Below, piece by piece: positions 1 through 8,171 of a DNA stretch of 34,191 nt (positions within the stretch are counted from its first letter, which is position 1; each line of letters opens with the position of its first letter). The translations under genes were made by a program, and so were the position numbers. The notes under the pieces were generated by a model. The model worked only from the letters and a program-made list of their open reading frames with translations, had not been told where the DNA came from and searched no databases. The DNA is from a virus. The stretch spans positions 1 to 34,191 of IMG/VR virus record IMGVR_UViG_3300028676_000017; one strand, written 5' to 3'.

Positions 1-372
1 TAGGTCCGGGAGCCTGAATGTTGTTGATAAATCACCAGAACTAAATTGTCCATCGTGGCCTGTAGCTAACCATGTTGCATCCGTTACGATATTACCGCTG
101 GCGTTTGCGTAGGCCCATAATGCTGCATAAGTTGTTCTGGACACTAGTTGCCCCTGAGCCACTAAATATCCAGAAGGAGCTACTGTGCCGGGGAAGAACT
201 CTATTTTACCCACCTCTGCGTTCATAAATGCGGTCAATGGATTCACTAGAGCATCGTAATAATCCGGTATTTGCTGAAGTAAAGCCTGCAAGTGGGCTCT
301 AATACCTGCATCTGTTCTTGGAAACTGAGAAATATTGTTTAATCCATCCGTAGGAGACCATACAAAACTCAT
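1..372 (-). CDS. Tail collar-domain protein (N-terminal part; runs off the window)
   Basis: The reading frame opens with an ATG at 372 and is still open at base 1, giving about 124 residues. The second half reads FPGTVAPSGYLVAQGQ, then a region with TYAALWAYA, then DLSTTFRLPDL. This is the pattern of the phage tail collar domain (microcystin-dependent protein family), found in short-tail fibres and receptor-binding parts. It starts 4 bases after the stabilization/nozzle gene ends, so the two are translated together. The C-terminus, where receptor specificity would sit, is outside the window. Confidence 0.75.
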   Translation of the reverse strand, partial: MSFVWSPTDGLNNISQFPRTDAGIRAHLQALLQQIPDYYDALVNPLTAFMNAEVGKIEFFPGTVAPSGYLVAQGQLVSRTTYAALWAYANASGNIVTDATWLATGHDGQFSSGDLSTTFRLPDL

Positions 373-376
373 TTTA

Positions 377-2239
377 TCACCTTACCTTTCTTGTAGGAAC
401 CCATTTAAGCACTAAGCTAACTATGGATAAATCTACATTGTATTCGTTATTTGTTATTTCTATCTGGTAATATCTTATGTTCTTAATACCCGGCTTGAAT
501 CTAAGCGTAGGAGCGAACCTTTGATAATCCCATGTAAAATTATCCCAATCCCAACTATCCCAATCAAAGGATTTTGTTAAGCTGCTAGGAATTATTGTGC
601 TATTTATTATTGTATCGTTATCATCATAATGATTTATAGTGATAACGCTCCCTGAGTTTGCTCTGGTTGTTAGCCATAAATCGGTTATGTTTTTATAGTA
701 TTCCGGTAAACCAAAATCCATAAGTTTTGATTTCCATACTCCGCTTATAGGATTACCAAAATCATTCTGAGCATCTATGAATTTGACTATAGCTCCTGTA
801 ACGCTGGATGAATAATAGAGAACATTTCCAACCATGAAGAAGTTTCTTGCGTGGATATTATCGTATATGAACCAATGGAAGGATTCTGGATTATTTACAG
901 TATAGCCCATGCTATAATCCCATACATACACCTTGCCACTTGTCGGCATACATAGATAATACTTCTTGCCATCATTGAATGAGGCACACCCTTGTAGGTC
1001 TGACAAACTTTCTTGGAGAAGGCCCGGTCTTGTGATTGTTCCGTTAATGCAATGTGAGAAGTTCTTCACTATGTTTTCGCCTAAAACTGTTGTGGATAGT
1101 ATCGCATATCCTCCGTTAATTGAATTGAAGAATATAGGCATATTGTCAATTAGCTGGACACTTCCCGGCATATCGCATCCTATGTTAGCGTTAAGGCTAG
1201 TGATAGGAAAACCATCTGAACCATCTGATTCAGTCTGAGCATAAGTCAAGTGCGTGGATTTTTCCTTGAAGTAGATAAATTTTTCAAACTTCTTTATAAA
1301 TGCAGTAACCTTTGTATCTACTGAACCTACTGAATCGAACGAGCTATATCCGCTTGCTGGAAAATAATTAGCCTGTATTCCGGCCTGATTAGAAGTCAAT
1401 CCTGTTTTCCATAGCTTGTTTGGGAAGTTAGGATTTCCTGTTATGAAAAGCCTGCTGTCAAATTCTGCGGCATAAGTACAATTCTTAATCTGTAATTGGT
1501 CTGAGGCATTTGTTTTGGCTGCAGTTATTTTAACAGTATTCGTTCCTATTGCCGGGGCTTTTCCTGAGTTCCATGTTAATACTCCTGTTGTCCTGTTTAC
1601 TGTGAAGTCTGTTGTCTCGGCCTTGGCCACACCATTGACTATAGCTGTAACCGCTGCTGCATCAAGATTTGTAAAGCTGAGAACAAAGTTTAAAGTTGTT
1701 CCATCATTAGGGCTGAACATATCTGTGAAACTTCCTGTCAATAGATTCAGCGGTTCATAAAGCGTTGATGTTGTGCCATCCGGTTTTCTTCCCTGACTTA
1801 CTATAGGAATATAAGGCACTACTACTGCTGCTGTTGAACCATCCCATTGAATGTAATTAGTTCCATCGAATATATACAATAGGCCCTGAAAAGGAAACAT
1901 AAAGGCTGGGCCGCTGGCTAGTCCACTATATATCTGGACCGGGCTGCTACCATCTAGGTTTTCCTTGTATAGGAATGTGGACCACTTTTTTATGATTTTG
2001 TTATTGAACACTACAGCGTTGCATCCTCCGCTACCTAGTGTTGTATCTAGGTAGGCCTGACCTTTCCTTTTTAGCAATGTGCCTCTATCGTCTGCATTAA
2101 GATTCAGGATGTTGGCCGCTTGGCTCATAGGGAGAGCAGTCTCCTGTCTCCATAGATTGATACCTCCATCGATGGCGTACTTTCCATCTGCCCCTAGTCT
2201 TATATCCGGGTTTGCCTTTGGAGCTGGTACATTAAACAC
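377..2239 (-). CDS. Tail stabilization / nozzle-like protein (podovirus)
   Basis: A 620-residue structural protein rich in beta-type sequence. It lies directly after the head-tail adaptor and before a collar-domain fibre, the place held by P22 gp10-like stabilization or T7 gp12-like nozzle proteins. Repeated aromatic-glycine blades such as FPFQGLLYIFDGTNYIQWDG suggest a propeller-like fold. An Ig-like insertion seems to occupy roughly residues 165-245 (Thr/Asn/Val-rich, ending KITAAKT). Near the end the WDSWDWDNFTWD segment is unusually tryptophan-rich. The role is inferred from size and position; direct homology to gp10 cannot be shown by eye. It would plug the portal and build the short tail. 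Confidence 0.55.
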   Translation of the reverse strand: MFNVPAPKANPDIRLGADGKYAIDGGINLWRQETALPMSQAANILNLNADDRGTLLKRKGQAYLDTTLGSGGCNAVVFNNKIIKKWSTFLYKENLDGSSPVQIYSGLASGPAFMFPFQGLLYIFDGTNYIQWDGSTAAVVVPYIPIVSQGRKPDGTTSTLYEPLNLLTGSFTDMFSPNDGTTLNFVLSFTNLDAAAVTAIVNGVAKAETTDFTVNRTTGVLTWNSGKAPAIGTNTVKITAAKTNASDQLQIKNCTYAAEFDSRLFITGNPNFPNKLWKTGLTSNQAGIQANYFPASGYSSFDSVGSVDTKVTAFIKKFEKFIYFKEKSTHLTYAQTESDGSDGFPITSLNANIGCDMPGSVQLIDNMPIFFNSINGGYAILSTTVLGENIVKNFSHCINGTITRPGLLQESLSDLQGCASFNDGKKYYLCMPTSGKVYVWDYSMGYTVNNPESFHWFIYDNIHARNFFMVGNVLYYSSSVTGAIVKFIDAQNDFGNPISGVWKSKLMDFGLPEYYKNITDLWLTTRANSGSVITINHYDDNDTIINSTIIPSSLTKSFDWDSWDWDNFTWDYQRFAPTLRFKPGIKNIRYYQIEITNNEYNVDLSIVSLVLKWVPTRKVR

Positions 2240-2245
2240 AAGCTA

Positions 2246-2836
2246 TCACCATCCCCATGAATTAATTACGGTACTTTGCTGAACTATAGGCTTTGGCTTT
2301 GACCTAGAGAGTTTTTGCTCATATTCGTTCATAAGCATAGTGCCTATTGTTGCATTATCTTCTAGGTAAACATGGCCTGCCACATAATAAGCTACAAGCG
2401 GCTGGTATGCTGTGTCTATTTCCAGCGTTGCAGTTGATAGAGTACTTGAATTGATTTCAACTAATTTCTTAGTATAGGTCAATATCAAGGTTCCATTAAG
2501 ATAAGGGCTCACATAGAAAAAGCCATCATATACTTTGTACTGAGCAGGTTTGAAGTCCGGGAAGTTAAGTACCTCCATGCTCAGAACCTTGTCGCAATCC
2601 TCAGGCAAGGCATAAGAAACAAAACTTTCGCCTGTGTTAGCTGCTACCTGAGAATATTCAGCGGTTTTTACTACCGGATATATCCCGGCTATTTCCTTCT
2701 GGCAATCATCTATAAGGTTTCTGGTCCTCAGCGTATAATCTTCTACTGTTCCATCTGAGAGAGGGGTTATGCTGCCATTAATGCTATACTGATTTATTAA
2801 TTGAAGGATTTTTATATCTAAATCGGCAAGTGTCAT
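2246..2836 (-). CDS. Head-tail adaptor (P22 gp4-like)
   Basis: A 196-residue protein opening MTLADLDIKILQLINQYS with a helical N-terminal half. A middle segment reads LPEDCDKVLSMEVLN, followed by YYVAGHVYLEDNATIGTMLM near the C-terminus. This layout matches podoviral adaptor proteins that bind the portal ring after DNA packaging. A strong ribosome site (GGAGGTGG) precedes the ATG. It ends 6 bases before the stabilization gene starts. Family assignment is from layout and position. Confidence 0.55.
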   Translation of the reverse strand: MTLADLDIKILQLINQYSINGSITPLSDGTVEDYTLRTRNLIDDCQKEIAGIYPVVKTAEYSQVAANTGESFVSYALPEDCDKVLSMEVLNFPDFKPAQYKVYDGFFYVSPYLNGTLILTYTKKLVEINSSTLSTATLEIDTAYQPLVAYYVAGHVYLEDNATIGTMLMNEYEQKLSRSKPKPIVQQSTVINSWGW

Positions 2837-2899
2837 TTTTCAGGCCACCTCCTTTAATTATTTATATTTATTCATTTTGTTTCAAATAGAGACATTTAC

Positions 2900-2915
2900 A
2901 TATTGCTCGCAATAT
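2900..2915. repeat. Perfect 7+2+7 palindrome ATATTGC-TC-GCAATAT
   Basis: The arms are 2900-2906 and 2909-2915. It lies in the short gap between the 50-residue gene and the adaptor gene. The GCTCGCAATATT part repeats the start side of the early-region junction at 28219-28245, so it may be a weak member of that repeat family. It could also be an operator or an RNA-processing hairpin. Confidence 0.4.
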
Positions 2916-2928
2916 TAATCTATGGCGA

Positions 2929-3081
2929 TTAATCGATATACTTTAAATCCCTCAGCATCTGTTCGACTAAAGTCCACTTTTCATCTACTTTTAAATCCTT
3001 AAATGCTTTTGTGGGCTTAATTTTTTCTTTGATTTTTAAACCTTTGTCTTTAAGATACTTATCTAATTTATCGTGTCCCAT
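2929..3081 (-). CDS. Small protein of 50 residues after the variable protein
   Basis: Unrecognised. It begins MGHDKLDKYLKDKG, is lysine-rich and probably two or three helices, and ends LVEQMLRDLKYID. Its ATG overlaps the stop of the upstream gene (TAATG), so translation is coupled. Small charged proteins often follow receptor-binding or variable proteins in Firmicutes phages. A function cannot be read from the sequence. Confidence 0.6.
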   Translation of the reverse strand: MGHDKLDKYLKDKGLKIKEKIKPTKAFKDLKVDEKWTLVEQMLRDLKYID

Positions 3082-3335
3082 TAGTACAGCACCCCCTTGT
3101 CTATAAGCACTGCGATGACTTCATTCAGCACTTCCTCCGTAGTAGGCTTTGGCATATAAGGCTCATTTTCTATTGGTGCGTGTGGTTCAACAGGTGCGTC
3201 CGTTAAATCTAAATCCTTAACTACTACATCCACCCACATATATTCGCCCATATCTACTGCTGGCAACTGCTCAATATAGTGCTTTGTTTCGTCAAATGTT
3301 TCAGGTATTGTTGCATATCTTATTTCTTTTGGCAT
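3081..3335 (-). CDS. Conserved-type phage protein of 84 residues
   Basis: It starts MPKEIRYATIPETFDETKHY. It has an acidic, proline-rich middle and a helical C-terminus (TTEEVLNEVIAVLIDKGVLY). Such proteins commonly sit just downstream of tail fibre genes in Firmicutes phages and may help fibre folding or attachment, but this is context only. Its stop overlaps the next ATG. Confidence 0.6.
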   Translation of the reverse strand: MPKEIRYATIPETFDETKHYIEQLPAVDMGEYMWVDVVVKDLDLTDAPVEPHAPIENEPYMPKPTTEEVLNEVIAVLIDKGVLY

Positions 3336-3350
3336 GGTTACTAACCACCT

Positions 3351-3512
3351 CTATTTTATAAATTTTTCGTAGTATTCAGCTATGTTTCTTGTATGCGAAT
3401 AATTCAACACTTGTTCTACTGTCGAATTTGTAGCGATATACTCTTTTTTACAATGTGGCTTATGATTTAAACACTCGTTTATTGAGCGAGTTCTTATTCC
3501 ATAAAAGCAACT
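3351..3512 (-). pseudogene. Open frame without a start codon between the variable protein and the next gene
   Basis: A 53-codon open frame with coding-like composition (CKKEYIATNSTVEQVLNYSH, then TRNIAEYYEKFIK). It has no ATG, and GTG or TTG occur only mid-frame. It could be the tail of a decayed gene. In complete diversity-generating retroelements this spot often holds the accessory gene avd or the template repeat, but this fragment resembles neither. A 5-bp stem (ACTCG 3473-3477, CGAGT 3487-3491) lies within it. Confidence 0.3.
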
Positions 3513-3539
3513 TTAAGAATATACGAGGCAATTAAGTTA

Positions 3540-4916
3540 TTATAGGGCTTTTCTAAGAAGGCGGGAGGAGAGGTCGACGCCGGCAAAGGAGGACGAGTAG
3601 TACAGAGACCAGAAGAACAAACCGTCCGCACCGCCACCGCTCCAGCTGCCGCCAACACGGGCCACCCTCTGACCGGTGGTCTGATAATAATAATCCGAGT
3701 AATAAGTTGTTGATGCGCCGCCGACTGCCACTGGTAGTTCACAAAACGGTAAATTTGCATCATAACCCATTGCCGTTGTACATCCATCAGTATTTCCGTT
3801 GACATATCCTAACTGCTCGTAAGGTGCCGCGAACACATTACTTGCGTAGTTATCTGCATTTTTGCAAACCCACGCTTGCTTCTCGTTAATATTAAGACCA
3901 TCTACAAACTGCCAAACATCACCGTATAGCGATTCTATGCCATGATAAACGAATGATTTTTTACCATCTGAGTTTGATGTAGGGCTGCCAACGCTTGTGG
4001 TTATGGCAGAACTAAACCCTGTTTTCATGCCCGTATTATACAGTCTGTCATTTACGGATAAACTTGCCACCACACCATCAAAAGTTATTACGGCATTTCC
4101 TGCGCCGCCTGAATCGTTTGCTCCTATTGCCGTTATTGTTCGTCCGTAAAATCTCTGATTTCCGCCTTGCGTTGAGCCAACTGATATTACTTGTCCTACT
4201 GCATATAACGCGGCTGTTGCATTTGCCACTATGGCTGTGTTCGTGTTTGTCGTAACTAATGTTATCAGGTGCGTATCCGTATATTGGCCATTTGTATATC
4301 CCGCAACTATACTCTGGCTGTTTATCGTTGCAAACTCTATCAAAAACAATGTCTGCAATAAATCCATAACATGGATGTCCATTATCTGATAACCTTTTAT
4401 CGCGCCAATATTATTAGCTTTTGCCATATCCCTGAACTGTACTATATTTTTATTTATTAAAGGATATGCGTTAGCTTTTGATTCAAGCTTTGTACCGTCC
4501 GTGGTAGTGGCTACATATTTACCCACATCAACATAATCAAGTTCTAAGCCTGTCGCTTGGTTTTTAAAGCATTCTGGCAGATATGCTCCTGTAAATGGCT
4601 TTCTGCTTATCTGTCTTGATTTGTAGCCACTTGCATCAACCTTTTCAATATACATCTTAGGAATTCTTACAAACACATTGCCGTAGCTGTCAGCAACCTC
4701 CGTAAAGTCTTTAAACAACGGCGTTAAATCAAATTCGTTGTAGGCTTTTACTGCATCAACTCCTGCGTTTGCTACTGCGCCCCTTGCGTCCTGCATTCTT
4801 GTTAATGTTGGGCTTGAGCCTTTGTTCCAAAAACAGCCATAAACCTTGTACTGTTCCTGAATAATGTTTTCCAATGTTTCGTGATTCGCTGCAGAAGTAT
4901 CAAATTTTATACTCAT
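3540..4916 (-). CDS. Hypervariable C-type-lectin-fold protein, target of a diversity-generating retroelement
   Basis: A 458-residue protein. The C-terminal 150 residues have the formylglycine-enzyme-like lectin fold of DGR target proteins: YHGIESLYGDVWQFVDGLN, then AWVCKNADNY, LGYVNGNTDGC, LPFCELPVAVGG, TTYYSDYYYQTTGQRVARVG, GGSWSGGGADGLFFW and SSRLLRKAL. In this family, residues in the last stretch are changed by adenine-specific mutagenesis copied from a template repeat. The N-terminal 300 residues probably anchor it to the particle. It has a good ribosome site (AAGGGGG) and follows two head proteins, so it may be a head fibre or receptor-binding protein. The retroelement's reverse transcriptase and template are not in this window. 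Confidence 0.85.
   Translation of the reverse strand: MSIKFDTSAANHETLENIIQEQYKVYGCFWNKGSSPTLTRMQDARGAVANAGVDAVKAYNEFDLTPLFKDFTEVADSYGNVFVRIPKMYIEKVDASGYKSRQISRKPFTGAYLPECFKNQATGLELDYVDVGKYVATTTDGTKLESKANAYPLINKNIVQFRDMAKANNIGAIKGYQIMDIHVMDLLQTLFLIEFATINSQSIVAGYTNGQYTDTHLITLVTTNTNTAIVANATAALYAVGQVISVGSTQGGNQRFYGRTITAIGANDSGGAGNAVITFDGVVASLSVNDRLYNTGMKTGFSSAITTSVGSPTSNSDGKKSFVYHGIESLYGDVWQFVDGLNINEKQAWVCKNADNYASNVFAAPYEQLGYVNGNTDGCTTAMGYDANLPFCELPVAVGGASTTYYSDYYYQTTGQRVARVGGSWSGGGADGLFFWSLYYSSSFAGVDLSSRLLRKAL
3555..3659 (-). repeat. DGR variable region (VR)
   Basis: The last 35 codons before RKAL (R at 3657-3659 down to the LL pair at 3555-3560) are GC-rich and nearly free of adenine on the coding strand: six A in 105 bases. 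The flanking gene is AT-rich. Codons such as AGC, GAC, TAC, TCC and GGT stand where template repeats usually carry AAC. The stretch ends in a GC-rich tract (GACCTCTCCTCCCGCC), as expected for the site where mutagenic homing initiates. No second, adenine-rich copy was found in the window. Confidence 0.8.
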
Positions 4917-4928
4917 AAATATACCCCC

Positions 4929-5195
4929 TTAGCTTATAGCATCTAAAAATTCGACTTTTAAAACTGATGTTCCGTCACTTAAAACATATAATAAACCTGT
5001 GCGTGGGAATGTCTTTTCTCCGGATGCAAGTTCAGGACTGTTTACTGTTGCTGGTCCTGCCCCACTAAAATATAATTTGTCTGGTCCAACATTATGAATT
5101 ACTGCACATCCGCAATTCAAGTTCAATGTAGCTGCTACTGTTACAGTTTGTGTCATATCACTAACCGATTCGTATGGTGATTCATTTATGTTCAT
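4929..5195 (-). CDS. Small beta-rich virion protein (88 residues)
   Basis: It begins MNINESPYESVSDMTQTVTV and continues with alternating hydrophobic strands (VIHNVGPDKLYFSGAG, GLLYVLSDGTSVLKVEFL). This fits a small jelly-roll or Ig-like decoration or fibre-base protein. It lies 12 bases upstream of the hypervariable protein and behind a terminator-like hairpin, so the two probably form a subunit pair. The family is not recognised. Confidence 0.6.
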   Translation of the reverse strand: MNINESPYESVSDMTQTVTVAATLNLNCGCAVIHNVGPDKLYFSGAGPATVNSPELASGEKTFPRTGLLYVLSDGTSVLKVEFLDAIS

Positions 5196-5227
5196 TGTAT
5201 TTCCTCCTTGTATTCTAATTTATTCTT

Positions 5228-5255
5228 AAAAAAAAGGAGAGCATTTAAGCCCTCC
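5228..5255 (-). terminator. Intrinsic terminator after the decoration gene
   Basis: On the minus strand a 7-bp stem (GGAGGGC/GCTCTCC, one G-T pair) closes a TTAAAT loop and is followed by eight T. It lies just after the stop at 5261, so it should reduce transcription of the downstream hypervariable and tail genes relative to capsid genes. Confidence 0.7.
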
Positions 5256-5260
5256 CTATT

Positions 5261-5719
5261 TTATAACCACTCAATAACTGCGGTTAATGAGGCTCCTGCT
5301 AGTGAAGTTGCCGCCCCGGATGCTACCTTCAATGCGATTGAATCTCCTGCTGCTAAAATTGCTGCTGCAGTTGTCAACGCTGTGATTGTCTGGTTCGTGT
5401 TTATTGCAGCGGTCAAGTCTACGGTTGTAGCCATTGCTGCTGTTCCTGAACCGGGAGCTGTACCACTTGGCACTTTTTCAAGTGTGAGCGTTCCAGCCTG
5501 TCCCGCTACTGTTGTATGTCTTTCATAGGCCCTCACGATTTTACAAGGATATGGAGCTGTGAAAAATATCTTTGCTACATCAGCGGCAACAAATGTCGGA
5601 AACGCAACAATGCTTCTGGAACCCGGTATGAACTTTTCATCACCTAGGCCACCATCACCATTAATGTCTAAGTTAATTCCATATTTATAGTTTGAACCCT
5701 TTTGAACATTTTTAGGCAT
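5261..5719 (-). CDS. Head decoration-type protein (152 residues)
   Basis: It starts MPKNVQKGSNYKYGINLDIN after a strong AAAGGAGG site. It is Ala/Thr/Gly-rich, with predicted strands and no catalytic motifs (FFTAPYPCKIVRAYERHT, then GTLTLEKVPSG, ending ASLTAVIEWL). It lies immediately after the major capsid gene, where auxiliary capsid proteins are common. It is flanked by two similar hairpins. The specific family is unknown. Confidence 0.55.
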   Translation of the reverse strand: MPKNVQKGSNYKYGINLDINGDGGLGDEKFIPGSRSIVAFPTFVAADVAKIFFTAPYPCKIVRAYERHTTVAGQAGTLTLEKVPSGTAPGSGTAAMATTVDLTAAINTNQTITALTTAAAILAAGDSIALKVASGAATSLAGASLTAVIEWL

Positions 5720-5744
5720 TTATAATCCTCCTTTGTATGAAATA

Positions 5745-5762
5745 AGGGGCATTTAAGCCCCT
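5745..5762 (-). terminator. Hairpin after the major capsid gene
   Basis: A perfect 6-bp stem AGGGGC/GCCCCT with loop TTAAAT (minus strand), just after the capsid stop at 5767. The following T-tract is weak (TTATTT). It may be a leaky terminator or an mRNA-stabilising 3' hairpin that sets capsid to downstream ratios. It shares the GCTTAAATGC centre with the hairpin at 5228-5255 only in part (GCTTAAATGC is exact in both). Confidence 0.55.
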
Positions 5763-5766
5763 ATTG

Positions 5767-6726
5767 TTATGCAGTTGTTCCGTTTGAGAATATGATTGGT
5801 CTTGCATCCCCAAACCCTACGGAGAAATCTGTATATGGAACATATCTAGCTATCAAAGGATTGTCTAAGTTTGTTTCCAGAACTGTAGGCCTTTCCACAT
5901 ACACTATTTTGGCAATTTCTGGGAGAAGGTTATTGTCTGCTATGGCCCATTGTGAAGCTGCGAATCCATCGTTTCCACCTCCGACAACTACATACTTCAA
6001 TCCTGCTACCGGGTTAGCTCCATTCTCGCTTGATTCAGGGAGAAGTTTTGCATCTGCTCCACATATTTCTTTTGCTTTTGGCTCTAATTCTGGGGAGACC
6101 AGAAGTATTCCATTGTTGTTGAAATCACACATGAAAGGCAAGCCATCTGGTGTGAGGAACCTGTTTGCTGCGGTCTGAGCTGCGGTCAATGCTGCAACAC
6201 TCAATCTGCTTGTAACAAGGTTTGAGAATGTGCCGGAATCTGCATCTACGATTGAAACTCCGTTTGCATCACCTTTGGATGCTACTGGATGGTCTGTAGC
6301 GGCCCATGATTTTCCGTCTCCACCTATGTAGTTTGCATTGTAAGCTCTACCAAATAATCTGAGACAAGCAAGGTAAACAGTCATTGAAGTTGAGAGTGCG
6401 GCTCTTTTACCGATTTTCTTTGCCTCGCCTGACTTGTCTACGTTTTTATAACGAATCTGCAGGTCTATGGCAGCTCCCTTTTCCTGTGGAGTTAAGATAG
6501 TAACGAATCCTCTTTTGTTGTTAAGCTGTGCAAGGTTCGCTCCATCATAATTCGGCAATTCTCCATAACCGCCCATTCCTGCCATTCTGTAGTCGATTGA
6601 CTTGGAATCTTCCTCGGACATTACCTGCTTAAATATATTTACGAATGTTTCGTAGTTATAATCAAATGATTTCTGGATTAATGGAAAAAGGTCATTCTTC
6701 CATGCACTATTGATATTGCTGGGCAT
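5767..6726 (-). CDS. Major capsid protein (HK97 fold, Mu gpT-like type)
   Basis: A 319-residue protein. The MAGMGGYGELPNYDG segment near residues 48-62 is followed by YIGGDGKSWAATDHP, the FLTPDGLPFMCDFNNNGILL core, and a C-terminal VERPTVLETNLDNPLIARYV segment ending near FGDARPIIFSNG. This pattern is typical of HK97-fold capsid proteins of the Mu gpT-like branch. It follows scaffold and a small head protein, in standard order. The ATG lies behind a weak GGAGTGATAT site. Confidence 0.8.
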   Translation of the reverse strand: MPSNINSAWKNDLFPLIQKSFDYNYETFVNIFKQVMSEEDSKSIDYRMAGMGGYGELPNYDGANLAQLNNKRGFVTILTPQEKGAAIDLQIRYKNVDKSGEAKKIGKRAALSTSMTVYLACLRLFGRAYNANYIGGDGKSWAATDHPVASKGDANGVSIVDADSGTFSNLVTSRLSVAALTAAQTAANRFLTPDGLPFMCDFNNNGILLVSPELEPKAKEICGADAKLLPESSENGANPVAGLKYVVVGGGNDGFAASQWAIADNNLLPEIAKIVYVERPTVLETNLDNPLIARYVPYTDFSVGFGDARPIIFSNGTTA

Positions 6727-6752
6727 AATATCACTCCTAAATTTTTATTTTA

Positions 6753-7424
6753 TTAAGCTCTTTTGTTTCCTAACTGGTGCAATGCTGCTGTAAACTGAAT
6801 CATGTTTCTATCAGTTTCAGAACAAGATGATACCATGAAAGGAATTGCTGCTGTTGCACTCAGGATAAGTTTCGATATTCCTGAATCAAGGTTACCCTTC
6901 TGGAATCCGATTGGAGGGAATACTGCGAATATATCTCCGGCAGTACATCCACCAGCAATTGTTGCTGTAGTTGTGAGAGTGCCTGTTGCTGCTGTTGAAC
7001 CTGTGATAGGGTAAACAGTTCCTATTGCATCTGTGATAACAGAAGATGCTCCCTTTTTGATAAGTTTCATCTTACCGCCTGCAAAATCCGCATCCACTCC
7101 GGCTGCTATTGTGCTTGCTACAAAAGTTGTGGTACTACCTGCTGTAGCGGTTATCTGTGGTGCCGGGCATTCAAATATTGCCGTTGGAGCATCACATACC
7201 TTTATTCTTGTTCCGTTTGCTCTTGGGTTAAGTGCATCCGCTGAGCCTGCGTGAGGTTCTGCAGCTACTCCTAGGATTGCTCCGGTTTCACCTGCGGCTG
7301 CTAAAACAACTAGGCCTGCTGTTAATTTTACTACCTGTCCTACTGCTACTGCTGTTGCAGCGGCTATGTCGTATTCTTTAATGGAATCAATCTGAGCTCC
7401 ATTAGCGTTATAAACTGTATTCAT
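6753..7424 (-). CDS. Head protein between scaffold and capsid (223 residues)
   Basis: A Gly/Ala/Thr-rich protein. The first 60 residues (SIKEYDIAAATAVAVGQVV, then LAAAGETGAILGVAAEPH) resemble the small capsid-stabilising beta-barrels (DUF2190-like) that decorate HK97 lattices. The rest has repeated strand-turn segments. It lies 27 bases upstream of the capsid gene. Decoration or capsid-assembly function is inferred from position and composition. Confidence 0.55.
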   Translation of the reverse strand: MNTVYNANGAQIDSIKEYDIAAATAVAVGQVVKLTAGLVVLAAAGETGAILGVAAEPHAGSADALNPRANGTRIKVCDAPTAIFECPAPQITATAGSTTTFVASTIAAGVDADFAGGKMKLIKKGASSVITDAIGTVYPITGSTAATGTLTTTATIAGGCTAGDIFAVFPPIGFQKGNLDSGISKLILSATAAIPFMVSSCSETDRNMIQFTAALHQLGNKRA

Positions 7425-7445
7425 TGACTATACCTCCCTGTTTTT

Positions 7446-8171
7446 TTACTTTCTGAGTGTTGATGCAAATTCTTCATAAGTCATTTTTTCTTTTGCGTTT
7501 CTACACGATTTGTTCCAATCATCCACTATGGTTCGCTGGTCTGCAGTAAGACCGTATGTATCATTCCTGCCCTTTTGCTTGCCTGAGCTTGTACTTCGCT
7601 CTAGGTTCGATTGGATTTTTGCAGCGGCTTTCTTCTCCGCTCCGTGGACATACTTATTGAACTTTTCATATACCTGTGAGACTGTAAGTTTTGGATTTGA
7701 GCTTTCCATAAACTCCTTGAAGTCCTCATCAGCTAGAACAGTTCTAAGGTCCACATCAGGATAATCATTCTCAAACTCACTAATTTGCTCAGCGGTTTCC
7801 GCATCGGCCTGAGCCCTTTCTTCTGCGGCACGAATTTTTTCCTCTTTTTCCCCTTTGAGTGTCTGCAGTTCTTTTTCCATATCCTTCATTTTCTTTACTA
7901 AAGCGGGTGAAGTTCCCTCGATTTCCTCCTGCTCTTGGAGGGTCTGCAGCTCTAACTCTCTTTGGCTTTCTTCTCTGGCTACCTTGATAGCCTCTCTGAC
8001 CTCTTTGGCATTACCTTCATAACCTAACGCATTAAGTTCTGTTATAGTGCCTCTTAAATCATCGTAGTCAGCGTATTTGCTGCGTTCTCTGGATAACCGC
8101 TCCTCAACAATTCTATTTACCTCGGTCTGCTCCGCATCTTCAAATACAACTTTCCCTGTCTCGTCAATCAT
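7446..8171 (-). CDS. Scaffolding protein
   Basis: A 241-residue, strongly charged, mostly alpha-helical protein. Long coiled coil runs at about residues 85-130 (KKMKDMEKELQTLKGEKEEK), and there is a C-terminal capsid-binding-type basic/helical segment (MTYEEFASTLRK). It sits between the portal block and the capsid gene, the usual scaffold position. It is expected to guide procapsid assembly and then leave the head. Confidence 0.8.
   Translation of the reverse strand: MIDETGKVVFEDAEQTEVNRIVEERLSRERSKYADYDDLRGTITELNALGYEGNAKEVREAIKVAREESQRELELQTLQEQEEIEGTSPALVKKMKDMEKELQTLKGEKEEKIRAAEERAQADAETAEQISEFENDYPDVDLRTVLADEDFKEFMESSNPKLTVSQVYEKFNKYVHGAEKKAAAKIQSNLERSTSSGKQKGRNDTYGLTADQRTIVDDWNKSCRNAKEKMTYEEFASTLRK

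Noticed and set aside
3494-3805. 103-residue frame overlapping the VR in another phase
   Set aside because: A shadow produced by the GC-rich variable region; it has no ribosome site.
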